Below are positions 1 through 10,545 of a DNA stretch of 60,000 bases, piece after piece. Source of the DNA: Diphasiastrum complanatum (Eukaryota > Streptophyta > Lycopodiopsida > Lycopodiales > Lycopodiaceae); contig CM055095.1 of NCBI GenBank assembly GCA_029204225.1, positions 18,267,483 to 18,327,482 of the forward strand. The letters run 5' to 3'. Position numbers and translations under genes: made by a program. Below the pieces are notes generated by a model. The model was not told where the DNA came from, searched no databases, and saw only the letters and a list, made by a program, of their open reading frames with translations. Every line of letters starts with the position of its first letter. Position 1 is the stretch's first letter.

Positions 1-337
1 CATCTCAATTAGTACTCACCTTTTTCTTGAGGGGCCTACAACCAGCTATCCAGCTAGAAGTACGCCAATTTGGGGTTACATCATTCGAAGAAGCGGTGTC
101 TAGAGCCAGAACCACAAAAGAGGCCTTTATTGCTACGAATGAATGCCAAACCATCTTAGCCATGATGAAAATTGTAAATCATACAATACCATTGAAAGGG
201 ACACCAAGCCAATACAACGTGGTAAATCACCACTTAATAGTCCCACTTTTGTAGGAGGTGCTGCACCTGCACATCCCAAGACCTTTTGCAGATATTGTAG
301 GGAGTGTGGCCATTCAGAGGATGGATGTTCGTCATAA
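1..337 (+). pseudogene. Retroelement gag fragment with zinc knuckle
   Basis: The first 250 bases read in frame 3 as a typical plant retrotransposon gag C-terminal stretch (LQPAIQLEVRQFG, then SFEEAVSRARTTKEAF). The frame then shifts to frame 2, where bases 287-328 encode a CX2CX4HX4C zinc knuckle (CRYCRECGHSEDGC) that in intact elements binds genomic RNA inside the particle. Frame 2 stops at 335. The window begins inside the element, so the upstream gag core is not visible. The gag wording suggests Ty3/gypsy, but no pol domain is present to confirm it. It is a broken copy: one frameshift and one stop within 340 bases. Confidence 0.55.
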
Positions 338-1102
338 GATAATGGTTTGAATACTAGAAATCAAAGGCAAAAACGGATAGGCCATGGTGTCATGGATGAT
401 GAACTACTTAGAACCTACCAAACTTGGAGTCAACCACAGATTGATTGTAGAGTGACCTCTAAGGGTGATGTGACTAGAACGGAAGGAGAGAAGCCCTCGA
501 TAAACTTGGTAGAAACACTCGTAGAGAAGAAATGACTGAGGGTAACCCAAGATAGGGTATGGACAGACATCTCTAATGAAGAGTGTGAGGGAGCAAGTAA
601 GCGGCTGGTAGACTCCAAAGACACTGAACCTAGGGACGGATCATCCTCAATAGCTACTGTTGGAGTAGAAGAACCTGTACCCTTGATTGGAAGCCATATA
701 AATAAAGAACCAACTCCCTCAGAAGTTGGTATGAGGCCATTCCCCTTGGAATTGAGACAAACCAGAGGGATTATACTTCGAAGGAAACCTGTCAAAATCC
801 GATTGTTCCTTAGGATTATACAAACTAGGATTCGGGAATGCAATCCTGCAAAGAAAGTAGCTTTTGGTGACAAGCCCGGATCTACAAGTATACAAAGCCA
901 TGGACATCAGATACAAAGGGTTGGATTAGATCTACAAGGTTATGGGCTAGCCAATCATACAAATCTACAGACTAACGAGTTTAATGCAATTCCTCAAGAT
1001 ACACGAGACAAGACCAATGACAAAAGACCCCCGCAACACTCAATAGGAACACTCATCCTCGAGGGGACTAGGGCGAGAGTACTGACGCTAACCCAAAGTT
1101 AG
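338..1102 (+). pseudogene. Degenerate continuation of the gag frame
   Basis: Frame 2 continues past the knuckle with only two further stops (533-535 and 1100-1102), so about 250 codons are nearly open. The peptide is polar and matches no protein I recognise. Two stretches around 541-585 and 1089-1134 resemble each other (both contain ACCCAA, then TAGGGTAT or TAGGTTAT, then GGACAGAC or AGACAGAC, and end in AGAGTG), suggesting an internal duplication about 548 bases long. Most likely it is the 3' part of a gag-only, non-autonomous element. A protein function is not claimed. Confidence 0.35.
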
Positions 1103-1133
1103 GTTATAGACAGACCCACCTAGCAAAGAGTGG

Positions 1134-1745
1134 ATGGAAGAGTGTGATCGGCAGGTAAGTCTTGGAAAGTCCACTAAGTTTGAGGAGCTGATAGCGTTCG
1201 CATATGTTGTTAATCAACATGACCAAGTTGTACCTCCTGACGAGGACAATGAAGGCAACTTAGACTATGCAGAAGTACATGATATAGTATGGACAGCCCC
1301 TGCAGATTGCCCCCCTAAAACTAGATCCATAGGCTGCTATGTAACGAAGCAAGAAAACAACAAAAATCATGAACCACCACCTGATGCATTTGATCAGGAA
1401 TCATTTGATATCCAACGCTTATTCGAATATCAAAAAGCAACAATAGATGACCACATGGTGGTAAACTTTTATAATTTTATCCAGGATAGTACTGGAACAC
1501 AATGTGATCCATTCCTTTGGGACAAAGAACTACCCAACTACATCAGTAATGAAGAATCCGAGCATGAAGAAAATGTGGTGCTAGGATATTTTCTTGAACC
1601 AAATGATGACCTAGATCTTTTGGCCACCTATCATATACACGAACGACTGAATATGCCAAAGAGAAATAGGACAAAAAACATTGAAGTGCAAGTTAGGGTT
1701 AAAGCGCATGGTGAATACCCAGACAACAAGGTGGATGCTGGATAG
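1134..1745 (+). CDS. Acidic 203-residue ORF, unknown function
   Basis: This open frame (frame 3, ATG at 1134) encodes 203 residues with a strongly acidic middle and end (PPDEDNEGNLDYAEV, SNEESEHEENVV). It has no signal peptide, membrane segment or familiar catalytic motif. It lies directly downstream of the gag-like frames and ends 46 bases before a purine-rich tract, so it is probably the last ORF of the same element rather than a host gene. Its intactness beside broken neighbours is mildly surprising. A spurious or decayed ORF remains possible. Confidence 0.35.
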   Translation: MEECDRQVSLGKSTKFEELIAFAYVVNQHDQVVPPDEDNEGNLDYAEVHDIVWTAPADCPPKTRSIGCYVTKQENNKNHEPPPDAFDQESFDIQRLFEYQKATIDDHMVVNFYNFIQDSTGTQCDPFLWDKELPNYISNEESEHEENVVLGYFLEPNDDLDLLATYHIHERLNMPKRNRTKNIEVQVRVKAHGEYPDNKVDAG

Positions 1746-1790
1746 ATGCAGTAAGGTGACATCAATACACCCTTATCCCCGATTTCACAT

Positions 1791-1808
1791 GGGGGAGTCG
1801 AGGGGTGG
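1791..1808 (+). other. Polypurine tract-like run
   Basis: A G/A-rich run (GGGGGAGTCGAGGGGTGG) follows the acidic ORF, where a retrotransposon would prime plus-strand synthesis before its 3' LTR. No second LTR copy is visible in the window to test this. Confidence 0.3.
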
Positions 1809-2226
1809 TAAGTTTGACTTTACTTTGCCGTTTTGGTTTTTTATTTGTTGGTCAACGTTCTATCTTGCTTTAAAATACCATTAGAAAAACAAAACAAAAA
1901 AAATTTTGTTTCAATGTATAAATATGGGAGTTATTGTTAGTGCATGTGAGATTCACACACACTAAAAACTGTGATCTACATATATCACAAATGAGTCAAA
2001 ATCCATTGCACCCATCACTACACTCGCAGCATGTAGGCACAGTGTGCTTGGTCATTTGATTGCAAGACTATCTCATGCATCCATACCCCTGCATTCTGCA
2101 TATAATTTGAGTTGCATAGGGCCTAACATATTTCCTCCTATGAGCATGAGTGTCTGATCAAAAGCATAAAAGGGAGGGTAAGAGAGGAAAAAGTGGGAAT
2201 AGAAACAGTAAAGTGGGGTGGGGAGT

Positions 2227-2252
2227 GACACCATCGCCCAATGGATAAGGCA
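2227..2252 (+). repeat. tRNA-Arg-like 5' half
   Basis: The 26 bases resemble the acceptor and D-arm of plant tRNA-Arg, including the box A core CGCCCAATGGATAAGG. The match stops at the D-arm/anticodon-stem boundary and runs into an A-rich tract, so it is not a functional tRNA gene. It could be the head of a tRNA-derived SINE or half of a disrupted tRNA pseudogene. Confidence 0.4.
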
Positions 2253-2363
2253 CAGAAGAAAAATATATATAAAAAAAGAAAAGAAAAAGAAAAACAGAAA
2301 AAGAGAGAGAAAGAAAGACTGAGAGAAAAGTAAGAGAAAAAAGAAAAAAGAAAAAAGAAAAAG
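2252..2363 (+). repeat. Purine-rich low-complexity tract
   Basis: About 110 bases consist almost only of A and G in AAAAGA-type units. Reverse-strand reading gives a meaningless Phe/Ser-rich ORF. Confidence 0.8.
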
Positions 2364-3081
2364 ACTTCAACCGTCTCTATCAGATCTCGAATCAATTTGT
2401 GAGGATGAGTGACGCCTCGCACATCCATAAGAGGTGAGGACGATTTTCCTAATTGATTCCATAGACTAGCGGAAAACCAGTACTTCCTACCATCTTGTGT
2501 ATTGGATCTTAGGATAGTAAGTTGTCCTACATGGACTACTATCATAATATAGGGCTTGAGAGAAGAGTCAGTACAGAGAGGAGATTAGATGGTTATTCCC
2601 TGTTGAATCAGTTATTAGAGAGTATAAGTTGAATGTCTAAACAAAAAAAGAATTGGTAATCACCAGTCTGGACCGGTTTCAGAGTTGGGGCACTAAAACC
2701 TCGTTGTGTATGCGTTCACACACACATCAATGACATGGTGTTAGACACAATACTGATGACTTGCATCCATACCATTCCATCTCCAATCATGAGATTTGCA
2801 TTTGTATATCCCTCCATGCATGGGTCTGAAGGTGGGCATTGTCTTACATTTAATGGGAATGGGAGCATTTGCCATTTAGGTCACAGGGTGGGTTTTTGCA
2901 GGTATGCAGACACCAAATTGTTCAAAGATGTTGTGGTTAAATCCAATCCGGTTGCAGATGGATCCTAAGGGCTAAATCGATGGCCTTTGGGTAGAAAGCT
3001 GTTGAAGACATCCTACCAACTCACTGTGGTTAGCATCACCTATCAAGGGTGCTGAGCCCACTAAACTTGATCCACCACCAG
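2364..3081. other. Non-coding stretch, no gene seen
   Basis: I see no ORF with codon-like character and no recognised element. The segment separates the two tRNA-Arg-like halves. Confidence 0.5.
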
Positions 3082-3115
3082 GAGCTGGTCTGCGAAACCA
3101 GAGACTCTGGGTCCG
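3082..3115 (+). repeat. tRNA-Arg-like anticodon/T-arm half
   Basis: The sequence contains a perfect five-base-pair anticodon-type stem (CTGGT/ACCAG) around the loop CTGCGAA, followed by a variable and T-arm-like stretch ending GGGTCCG. It matches the part of tRNA-Arg missing from the copy at 2,227. The T-loop and 3' acceptor do not follow, so no intact tRNA is encoded. Confidence 0.4.
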
Positions 3116-4229
3116 CTGTATGGGGACCATACTACCCAGTGGTAGTCGCCAATGTTAGCCGATATTTCTGCATGAAAAATCGGGCTAATCTTGAAGTTTA
3201 AGTTTGCATTAATTGAAAAAACTAGCATGTAAAGAACGATTATTAGAGAAAAATTGGCACAAATTTGCCTTAGGTCTGGGTCCCAGCCCACCTCTAAAGT
3301 GGCTAGACACAGTTTAAAAGTAAGAAATTGACTTTTCAAAAAAACCGTCAAAAATATTTTGTGGTCAAGTTTTGTAAGAACGAGCCAAGAGTGTCGGTCC
3401 ACCTAGATTTGGGTCCCAGCCCGCCCTAATGAGGCTAGAGCAACTTTTGCGGCCTTAGAAATGGTCGGTAAATATTTTACGGCTTTTAAAAAAAAGTGGC
3501 CAGTTGTAAAAGAAATAGCCGGTATGACCATGCTGAAACCTCACCATGTACTGAGTCCATTTTTACTAATATATGATCACTCAGTGTATTTTTCAGGGAA
3601 ACCGTGTTGTCATGGGAGCCCTAGTCATGAATGCCGAAAAAGTCAACCACAGAAGAAAAAATTGAGAAAGAAAAGTTTCGGGTAAAAACGGGACCGGGAA
3701 ATATGGATTCAGTGTCAAGGAATCACAGAAATCTTAACGGCAAAGTTTGGGTAATTTGCGGGCAATTAACGAAACAGGCCAAAAACCCAGACAAATGAGC
3801 AGTAGGCGCACGGCCCTTGAAAAATCGAAGAAAGGCCGAAAACACAGGTACCCAAAGAAAAACGAAAGGCACCTACTAAAAATAGGGGTTGAAAAAGGGC
3901 CTCACCCAAAATTTGGATAATAAATGCCAAACCACCTTGGAGGCTAAAAACTTTGGGAGATACACCCACTAGCCATTGACATTTTGGGCTTCTAGGGTGT
4001 ACAAAAGGAGAAACTTGAATGGCCTCCCTAGCCTTTGACAAAAATGGCATCTTGGCTAGTTTTGGAAGAGAGCCTTGAATGCACCACTCCCTCACTCTCT
4101 TATGAAGGCCACTAGGTGTACTATCAAATGGGTTGGGGACAAATGGCAAAGAGGGCTTGAAGGGCATGGAGAATGGCAAGATGGCATTGTGAAGGGGATG
4201 CATTCAATTTTCTTATAAGAAGGAGCCAA
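3116..4229. other. Non-coding stretch, no gene seen
   Basis: The sequence has short ORFs on both strands without recognisable domains. The phrase TTGGGTCCCAGCCC recurs near 3,265 and 3,410, hinting at an old duplicated repeat. Confidence 0.4.
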
Positions 4230-4500
4230 CTCCTTGTATTTCAAATGTTAGTACTTGTGTATGTTAGTGCTTTTGTGAGTTAGTACTTTTAAAAGTTCGT
4301 ATTTTGGGAGTTGCTTGTTTGCTTGAGGGTGTTTGAAAGTTAGTTATATTTTGATGTTAGTTATTCCAATGTTAGTAGTTTGGAAGTGAGTTTACTTGTT
4401 TTGAGAGTGATGTTAGTTTCATGTTAGTTACATGCTTGAGAGGGCTTTGTTGTTAGTGAAAGGATGTTAGTGCTTGATTGTGAGTTAGTGGAAGAATGCT
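4230..4500 (+). repeat. Degenerate ATGTTAGT short repeat
   Basis: The motif (A/T)GTTAGT recurs more than a dozen times at irregular spacing (for example ATGTTAGTAC, ATGTTAGTGC, ATGTTAGTTA), a decayed short-unit repeat with no coding frame. Confidence 0.6.
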
Positions 4501-5249
4501 TGTTTACTTGGGTGTTGAAGAGTAACGGTGAGGAGGTATGTATTAGTATGTGTGTTGAGGGATTTGCAGGTGCTAGTTGAGAGGAAGAGTAGTTCTTCTT
4601 GTCTTATGCCATCATGTTTGGTTGTAGCTTTGATCCTTATCTCTTGTCAGTTGGGTGTTTCCAATGGCAATGTTTGTGCGTTGGTTTTTCCTAACTTGTC
4701 TATGCCTTGAGTAGGTGTTTGTAGTAGACATGGGAAGTTTGTTTTGTGCTTGCTTTGGGAACTTGGTTGAAAAACATACATGTGATAATTGATTGTTTGA
4801 ATGGAAGAGGGTTTTTGGTTTTGTATTGAGAAAAAAAAAGTGAGTGCTTTGAGTGCGTACCATTTTAGGTGTGGTTTGATGAGGGTTGAGTGGATTGAAT
4901 GGCTAACATAGAAGGGTAGTGTTTACTTGAGGATGGCTTCATTATTAGGGAGCTTGGTGAGATTGATCTAATGCGGTTGTTGTACTCCTTTGCCATTAAA
5001 TGTGGTGGATAGGTCACATTGGTTGAGTGATGCGTGATTATGGGTTGAAGGTTTTGATTTTTGAAAGGAGTGATATCGACTTATGATTGAATGTTGGGAG
5101 GTTGTGTCTTAAATAAGTAGGATTGGTGTCGACTAGTAATGGCTTGTGTTAGGTTGTTGTGTTCACAAGAATCTTGATTCTACGACATGTATCATTCCTA
5201 CCATGCATTTCTAAGTGAATTCCGAGCATAATTTTGCTACCTACAACTT

Positions 5250-5830
5250 GCTGGAGCCTTTCGGGGATCATTGAAGCCTGCCTACGACCTGCCAAGCCCT
5301 CGTTGCCCGTTTTCCTATCTACGGCGAATTTGTACAGGCCCTGTACCTGCTGAATTTCTGTGGCCTGCGTTTCTGCGGCCTAAAACAGCCAACCTGCGGC
5401 CTAGGTCCAGTCGATTGCGGCTGCCACATCCCTGTCATCTGTGACGTACCTGCTGATTTTTGGCAATCTGTGTTTCTGCGGCCTGCGGCTTGTCTGTGCT
5501 GCCTGTGGCCTGCATTTCTGGGGGCTGCTCGCTACTTGTGGCCTGCGCTGCCTGCTGGTTTTTGGCATGCAGGCCTGTGTTTCAGCGGCCTGTGTTTCTG
5601 CAGCCTGCCTTTAACTTGCTGCCTGTAGCCTATGTTTCTGTGGGCCTGCATTTCTGCATCCTGCAACCTGCCTCTGACACACTGTCTGGGTCTGCCTGCA
5701 TTTTTTAGACCTGGGTGTGGCCTTCTATTGTGGCCATTTGCTGATTTTCCAACCTCTATGCGATGATGTGCGACCTGCCTGCAACTTGCCACGAGCTGTT
5801 GGTGACCTGTGCCAGCGGTTTTTTAGTGGC
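5250..5830 (+). repeat. Imperfect minisatellite, GCCTG/TTTCTGCGG units
   Basis: Variants of GCCTGCGTTTCTGCGGCCTG recur through about 580 bases with substitutions and small indels. The GC-rich block contrasts with AT-rich flanks. Short ORFs on both strands (Cys/Leu-rich on +) are by-products of the repeat and are not annotated as genes. Confidence 0.65.
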
Positions 5831-6786
5831 TAATCCTCTAATCTTGTTGTCTATCGTGACTATCTGGGAATGCAAGACAAATAGAAGATATTAAACGGAA
5901 TGCAAAAAACGAAATGTGGTATGAAAACTGGCATGCATGACTAGTAGCTCCCCGATTTCCGGTCCTATGCTCACACTGAGGTATGGTTCTACTTCACCTC
6001 GGTCATTTTTTATAGACTTTATTTCTGTACTTACTTGCTTTTCGTAGGAATACACGTGCTTAAAGTCCTTACTTGCATTCGTCTATTGAGTGAACGGTCT
6101 GTGTAGGATGCTGAGAAATCATTTTGTATTGCGGTTAGAATTGTTACAAGAATCATAGTTGTAGCATGCTAGTACTATGTGATGTGTTTGATACTTTAGA
6201 ACTTAATCATTTCAATGATTCCACATCTGCCATGTCCCTACCATGATATAATCAATTGTGAGTCTTTTGTTGAAAGAGTGGAAATTGAAGTATCATGTCT
6301 GTGTGTAAAGTGTCGGTTTTCCGTAGCCTTCGTCATTCCAAATTAAGTGACAGTTTCGTTTTCGTACGTATCTGTATTATGAGCACCGGACTATCCTTGT
6401 GGGTTAGAATTTGGAAGGTGAGCTTATATTCTATCAAAGTAGGAAAACGGATTTTTGATATGTGATAACTGAAATTGTTGTATGTCGTGACTAGAATACC
6501 AGGAGCCTTAGTATTTTTTACCTTTGTCGTTCTCCGTTAGTATTCAAAAAACTTACTACATATCTAGTAGAGGAGACAAGTGATTTCTGATAGTATGCAT
6601 TAGTATTATAGAATATTAGAGCAATTGTGTATTGCGGTTTGGTAGCATGAGAAAATGTTTTTCTTCATAGTAAATGCATTTGGTTGTTGGTCGGTCTATA
6701 AACTAGTTGACATACAACATTATTGATAATTTGTGGAAATCGTCAAGTTGGAATCGTTTGTTCGTCATTTGTGAAGCATATCAACA
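5831..6786. other. Non-coding stretch, possible LTR-like DNA
   Basis: No coding capacity is visible. It borders a reverse-strand primer-binding site to the right and may include retroelement leader sequence, but no paired LTR was found. Confidence 0.35.
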
Positions 6787-6860
6787 GGACCCGACCTCTG
6801 TGAAACACCAGAGCAGGCCGTCCACCATCCGCCACTGATCAGGCACGCAGGACTATTGCT

Positions 6861-6872
6861 GCTCTGATACCA
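6861..6872 (-). other. Reverse-strand primer-binding site for tRNA-iMet
   Basis: Read on the minus strand the 12 bases are TGGTATCAGAGC, the usual copia primer-binding site complementary to the 3' end of initiator tRNA-Met. On the + strand it is immediately followed at 6,873 by TGTCAAG, as an inverted LTR end would be. The element body would lie to the left but has no recognisable pol. Confidence 0.55.
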
Positions 6873-7757
6873 TGTCAAGAATTAGATATGCAACATCAAG
6901 CATTCACCATAAGCAATGACCACAAGAAGACGGAAGAAGAACACACACTGTCACTCTATCACACTAACTCATACAGATTGTAAAATGTACAAATAAACTT
7001 TTTGCACCTGTAACAACGTCATACAATTCTTTAGCCATTAGCACTATTGTCATCTTAAATTTCCACAAATGGTAATTGGCTCCATCAAGCTTGTCCATGA
7101 TAGGACTGGCTTTCCCTTGGGAATTCATGTGGAAGGTTAGTCTAGTGATAGGAATGCTAGAAGGGTGCCTTGGGAATTAGCAAGTTGGTTGACCTCTAAT
7201 ATTTGCGAATCTCAGACAACCACCTGTTGTGGTTACGCCTTCTCATTGCCTTGGAGAATTCAAGACAGCAGGAGGCCTTGAGGCAGAACTGAAAGAGAAA
7301 AAATCTCTCCTCGTCCGCTTTCTCCTATCCATATGATCGCTAGGACGTCGAGATATCGGACTTGTGCACAATAGGAGGGAAATGAGCAAGAGTGGTGTAG
7401 AGCGGGTCGCAGAGAAGTGATATGTATGAAACGGTACAATATATTTCTTTTGTGTGTAGGCAGTGTACTAGAGATCAAAGGCGATAGACGAGCGTCGGGA
7501 TGAGTGTCGCACAAGGGCGATATCCGGAGAGCAAGCACAAAAACAAAAGTGAAAAACAATTCTTCAGAGTTTTGGAAAGCCCTTTAGCCCACGGATCGCA
7601 CGTGCGAACGTACGATGGGTCGCAATTTTGAGTGTACGGCAAATCAAATTGTGCCATGTGTCTACGTACAACTCAATGAGACTATGACACGTCTCAAACT
7701 GACAGGTCACACGTGTGTCATAGTATATACTAATAGGGGGGTGACACATGTCCCATT
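6873..7757 (-). repeat. Probable inverted LTR end plus unassigned DNA
   Basis: The left edge abuts the reverse-strand primer site and should be the end of an LTR. The right LTR boundary cannot be placed because no second copy exists here. No gene is seen in the remainder. Confidence 0.3.
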
Positions 7758-8541
7758 GGACATGAAGAGCCAAAGGATGTCCAAGATGCACTCAATACCA
7801 AGGAGTGGTATGAGGCTATGAAGCAAGAATATGATGCAGTGATCACCAACAATACTTGGGAGCTTGTGGATCCTCCATCCAACAAGCATATTATTGGTTG
7901 TAAGTGGGTATTTCAAATGAAGTACAACCAAGATAGCACCATCAACAAGTACAAGGCAAGGCTATGTGCAAAAGGATTTGTTCAAATCCAAGGCCTTGAT
8001 TATGAAGATATCTTTGCACCCATTGCAAAGATAGTGACAATAAGGATCATCATATCTATTGCTCGCTATTTCAAGTGGAAGGTGTTCCAATTGGATGTTT
8101 CCAATGCAGTTCTCAAAGGATATCTTGAAGAGGAAATCTATATGCAACAACCTCAAGGATGAATCAAAAGTGTGCTTGCTTTTCAAAAGTCTTTATGGAC
8201 TCAAACAAGCACCAAGATCATGGTATGCTAGACTCAACTCTTTTCTTATCTTACTAGGATTTATCCTAAGTGACTATGATCCTTCCATATATCTAAAGTC
8301 TTTTGCCAGTGATCTTGTCATTATTCTCATTTATGTAGATGACATTATCCTTTGTGGAAGTTGCATCAAATTAGCTAAAGAGACTAAAGTTGCACTTGGA
8401 GGTGAGTTTGAAATGCAAGATCTAGGAGAGATCCGTTATATCTTAGGCCTAGAGATTGACTTTCATGATGATTATGCTTTTGTATGTCAATCTAGATATG
8501 CTCTATCAATGTTGAAAAAATTTCATATGGAGAATTGTTAG
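7758..8541 (+). pseudogene. Copia reverse transcriptase fragment (family A)
   Basis: This is the N-terminal and central part of a Ty1/copia reverse transcriptase, which copies element RNA into DNA. Frame 3 carries NTWELVDPPSNKHIIGCKWV and YKARL. Frame 1 then carries the palm with SLYGLKQAPRSWYARLN and the catalytic motif IYVDDIIL, still intact near 8,330-8,345. A frameshift and stop at about 8,150-8,162 separate the two. The fragment starts inside the polyprotein and ends after the connection region, before RNase H. Gag, integrase and LTRs are missing here. Close relatives lie at 36,853-38,105. Confidence 0.85.
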
Positions 8542-9015
8542 GGCCTATTTTGACAGGGGGTTGGTCTAGCCAAAACGTCCTAAAAGGGTCAAGGGGCCCC
8601 ACCTCTAATGACGGTTCGGCCCTACGTGAGCAACAGAGGATTTGCCACTTCCAACCCTGATGGCCTTCTCTATTGCCCCGTGCTCCCCAACTGATGAGAG
8701 TTTTCCAGGCTCTTAGAGATACGGTTGCAAGGAGGGGGTGCTAGTACTTTTGGCTGCAATGATTCATTAGCTTTCTAGGGTCACGGTTCCGTAAAACTTC
8801 TGATCACTTATTCGCGTTAGGATCTTGCTAATATCTCTTTCCCCATTGAATTCAGCTTACAGTTAGTAAAAATCTTACATGGGCTGGAAACTGGTTTACT
8901 GTCTATGATGTGCCCGTGGGGTGCAAGTTATACGCACCGCTTTGTTTGCTAAGCGGCGATATTTTTGCCGACCGTCGAGTCTAAGTATTTCGCTAGACAC
9001 TACCGACGGTGGGTG
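8542..9015. other. Unassigned segment between two copia relics
   Basis: About 470 bases separate a + strand copia fragment from a - strand one. It is more GC-rich than its surroundings (runs such as GGGGCCCCACC). I found no clear terminal inverted repeats, ORF or RNA gene. It may be a non-autonomous insertion or the rest of a deleted element. Confidence 0.4.
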
Positions 9016-10215
9016 TGACAGATGATATCTGATAGCAATGTGTTTCGTTCTGGAATGAAACATTGGATCCTTCATCAATGAATGGCAGATGTGTTATCCA
9101 TGAACAGTAGCAGTGGCTCGTGGGAGTTCTCTCCCAGTCTGTCAATGAACTGTTTGAGCCATGTAAGCTTGTTCGCCATCTTGGCTACTGCAACATATTC
9201 TGCTTCGTAGGATGATTGTGCAGTTATGCTCTGCTTCCTGCTGACCGATATTACAGCTACACCGGTTGCTATTGTGCATCCTCTTGAGACGCTTTTGTAG
9301 TCATCTTTCAGGGATGCCCAGCTTGCATCGCTGTAGGATTTGAACTGGAATCCTTCATATTGAGAGAAACACAACCCATAATCCTTCATCTGTTGAAGGT
9401 ATTGCAGAATTCTTTTGGTGAGCTTCTAGTGTGTAGGGCCAAGATTGATGTTGAATTGGCTCATCTTGAAAACTGTGTAGGCAATGTCAGGGCGTGTATT
9501 ATCTGTCAGGTACATGAGTGATCTGATCAGCCTCTTGTAGGACACATTCTGCATGGCTTCCAGCTCTTTTGCATTCTGCGGACAGTCCTGATTCGTCAGA
9601 ATCATTCCAGCTACCATTAGTGTATTAGTTCCCTTGTAGTTTATCATTTGAAAATCATCAATGATTCTCTAGATGTATCTTGACTGGTGAAGATACAGCT
9701 TTCCTTCATCAAGATCTCTATCAATTTGCAATCCTAGGTAGCATCTTGTTTCCCCTAGGTCTAATATCTCAAAATGTTGAGAAATATCATGCTTCATTGA
9801 GTGAGCAATTAGGTTGCCCTTCTAGACAGGATCAATGAGTTGTCCATGTAGACTGCTATGAATATGATTTTCCCATCTATGACCTTTGCTAGTCAACCAT
9901 CAATAGTTGAAATCCTAAGGATCTGAGGGTGTGATCTTGTTTTTATACCACTGCCTAGCATACTACTTCAGTTTGTATATGCTTCTTTGCATTCAGCAGA
10001 CGTAGTTGGCAAAGCGTGAGCAGATGAATCTTGGTGGTTGGTCCATGTAGACCTCCTCATTCAACTCGCTGTGTAGAAAGGCGGTCTTTCCACTATGTGG
10101 ATCTTGAGATTGTATGCTATTGCATATGGAAATAGTAGGCGTAATGACGAATGCTTTATGACTGGAGAAAATGTTTCAGTATAGTCAACACCATAATTTT
10201 GAGAGAAGGGTAGAC
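9016..10215 (-). pseudogene. Copia reverse transcriptase/RNase H, reverse strand
   Basis: Reading leftward, the segment starts with TETFSPVIKHSSLRLL (reverse transcriptase fingers/palm). It continues with IYKLK followed by a stop and ARQWY, then VYMDNSLI where intact elements have YVDD, and TRCYLGLQI in the connection region. The RNase H domain follows, with FKSYSDASWASLKDD, SSYEAEYVAVA and DNTSAIH, then HSRTKHIAIRYH after a one-base shift near 9,070. The YMDN replacement removes the second catalytic aspartate, and several stops interrupt it, so the copy is dead. It belongs to a different copia family from the neighbour at 7,758. Confidence 0.85.
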
Positions 10216-10235
10216 TCTTCGAAGGAGGAGGTGAC

Positions 10236-10500
10236 GAAGATGGTGACCGTGTAGCTCATGGAACTTCCCTGATGAGTTAGCTTGCATGGATGAAAGCATT
10301 AAGGAAGGAGAGCTTATTCAAGTAATTCTTAATGGCTTGTTGGATGCTCATGCTAACATTGTTCAAAGTATTGCTATTCAAAAGACTTTGCCAAGTTTGA
10401 TGGATCTTCAAGAGATCTTGATCAATGAGGAATATAGGCTTCAAGCCGGAGGCATCAGAAAGGCCAGAGCAGCATCAAACATGCTGAAAATCTGTTGAGT
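10236..10500 (+). pseudogene. Copia gag fragment (family A)
   Basis: The frame encodes ACMDESIKEGELIQVILNGL and LPSLMDLQEILINEEYRL, matching the gag fragments at 16,255 (LACIGDSINQSELVQVILNG) and 35,496 (LACIGDAIKSQELVQIVLNG). This is the C-terminal half of the gag capsid region in one copia family that recurs three times in the window. No zinc knuckle or pol follows. Confidence 0.7.
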
Positions 10501-10545
10501 GGGGAGATTTTTTTTTACAATACTTCCTAGTTGTTGTGAAAAGCA
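10463..10545 (+). repeat. Direct repeat copy 1 (about 85 bp)
   Basis: The stretch including GAAAATCTGTTGAGTG and ACAATACTTCCTAGTTGTTG recurs at 11,258-11,341 with few differences. The two copies bracket a 710-base segment. Confidence 0.75.

Noticed and set aside
2138-2545. Phe-rich 135-residue minus-strand ORF resembling a membrane protein
   Set aside because: It is created by the purine-rich tract; no conserved sequence outside the run.
2227-3115. A functional tRNA-Arg gene with a long intron
   Set aside because: The break is at the D-arm rather than the anticodon loop, and the T-loop and acceptor do not complete.
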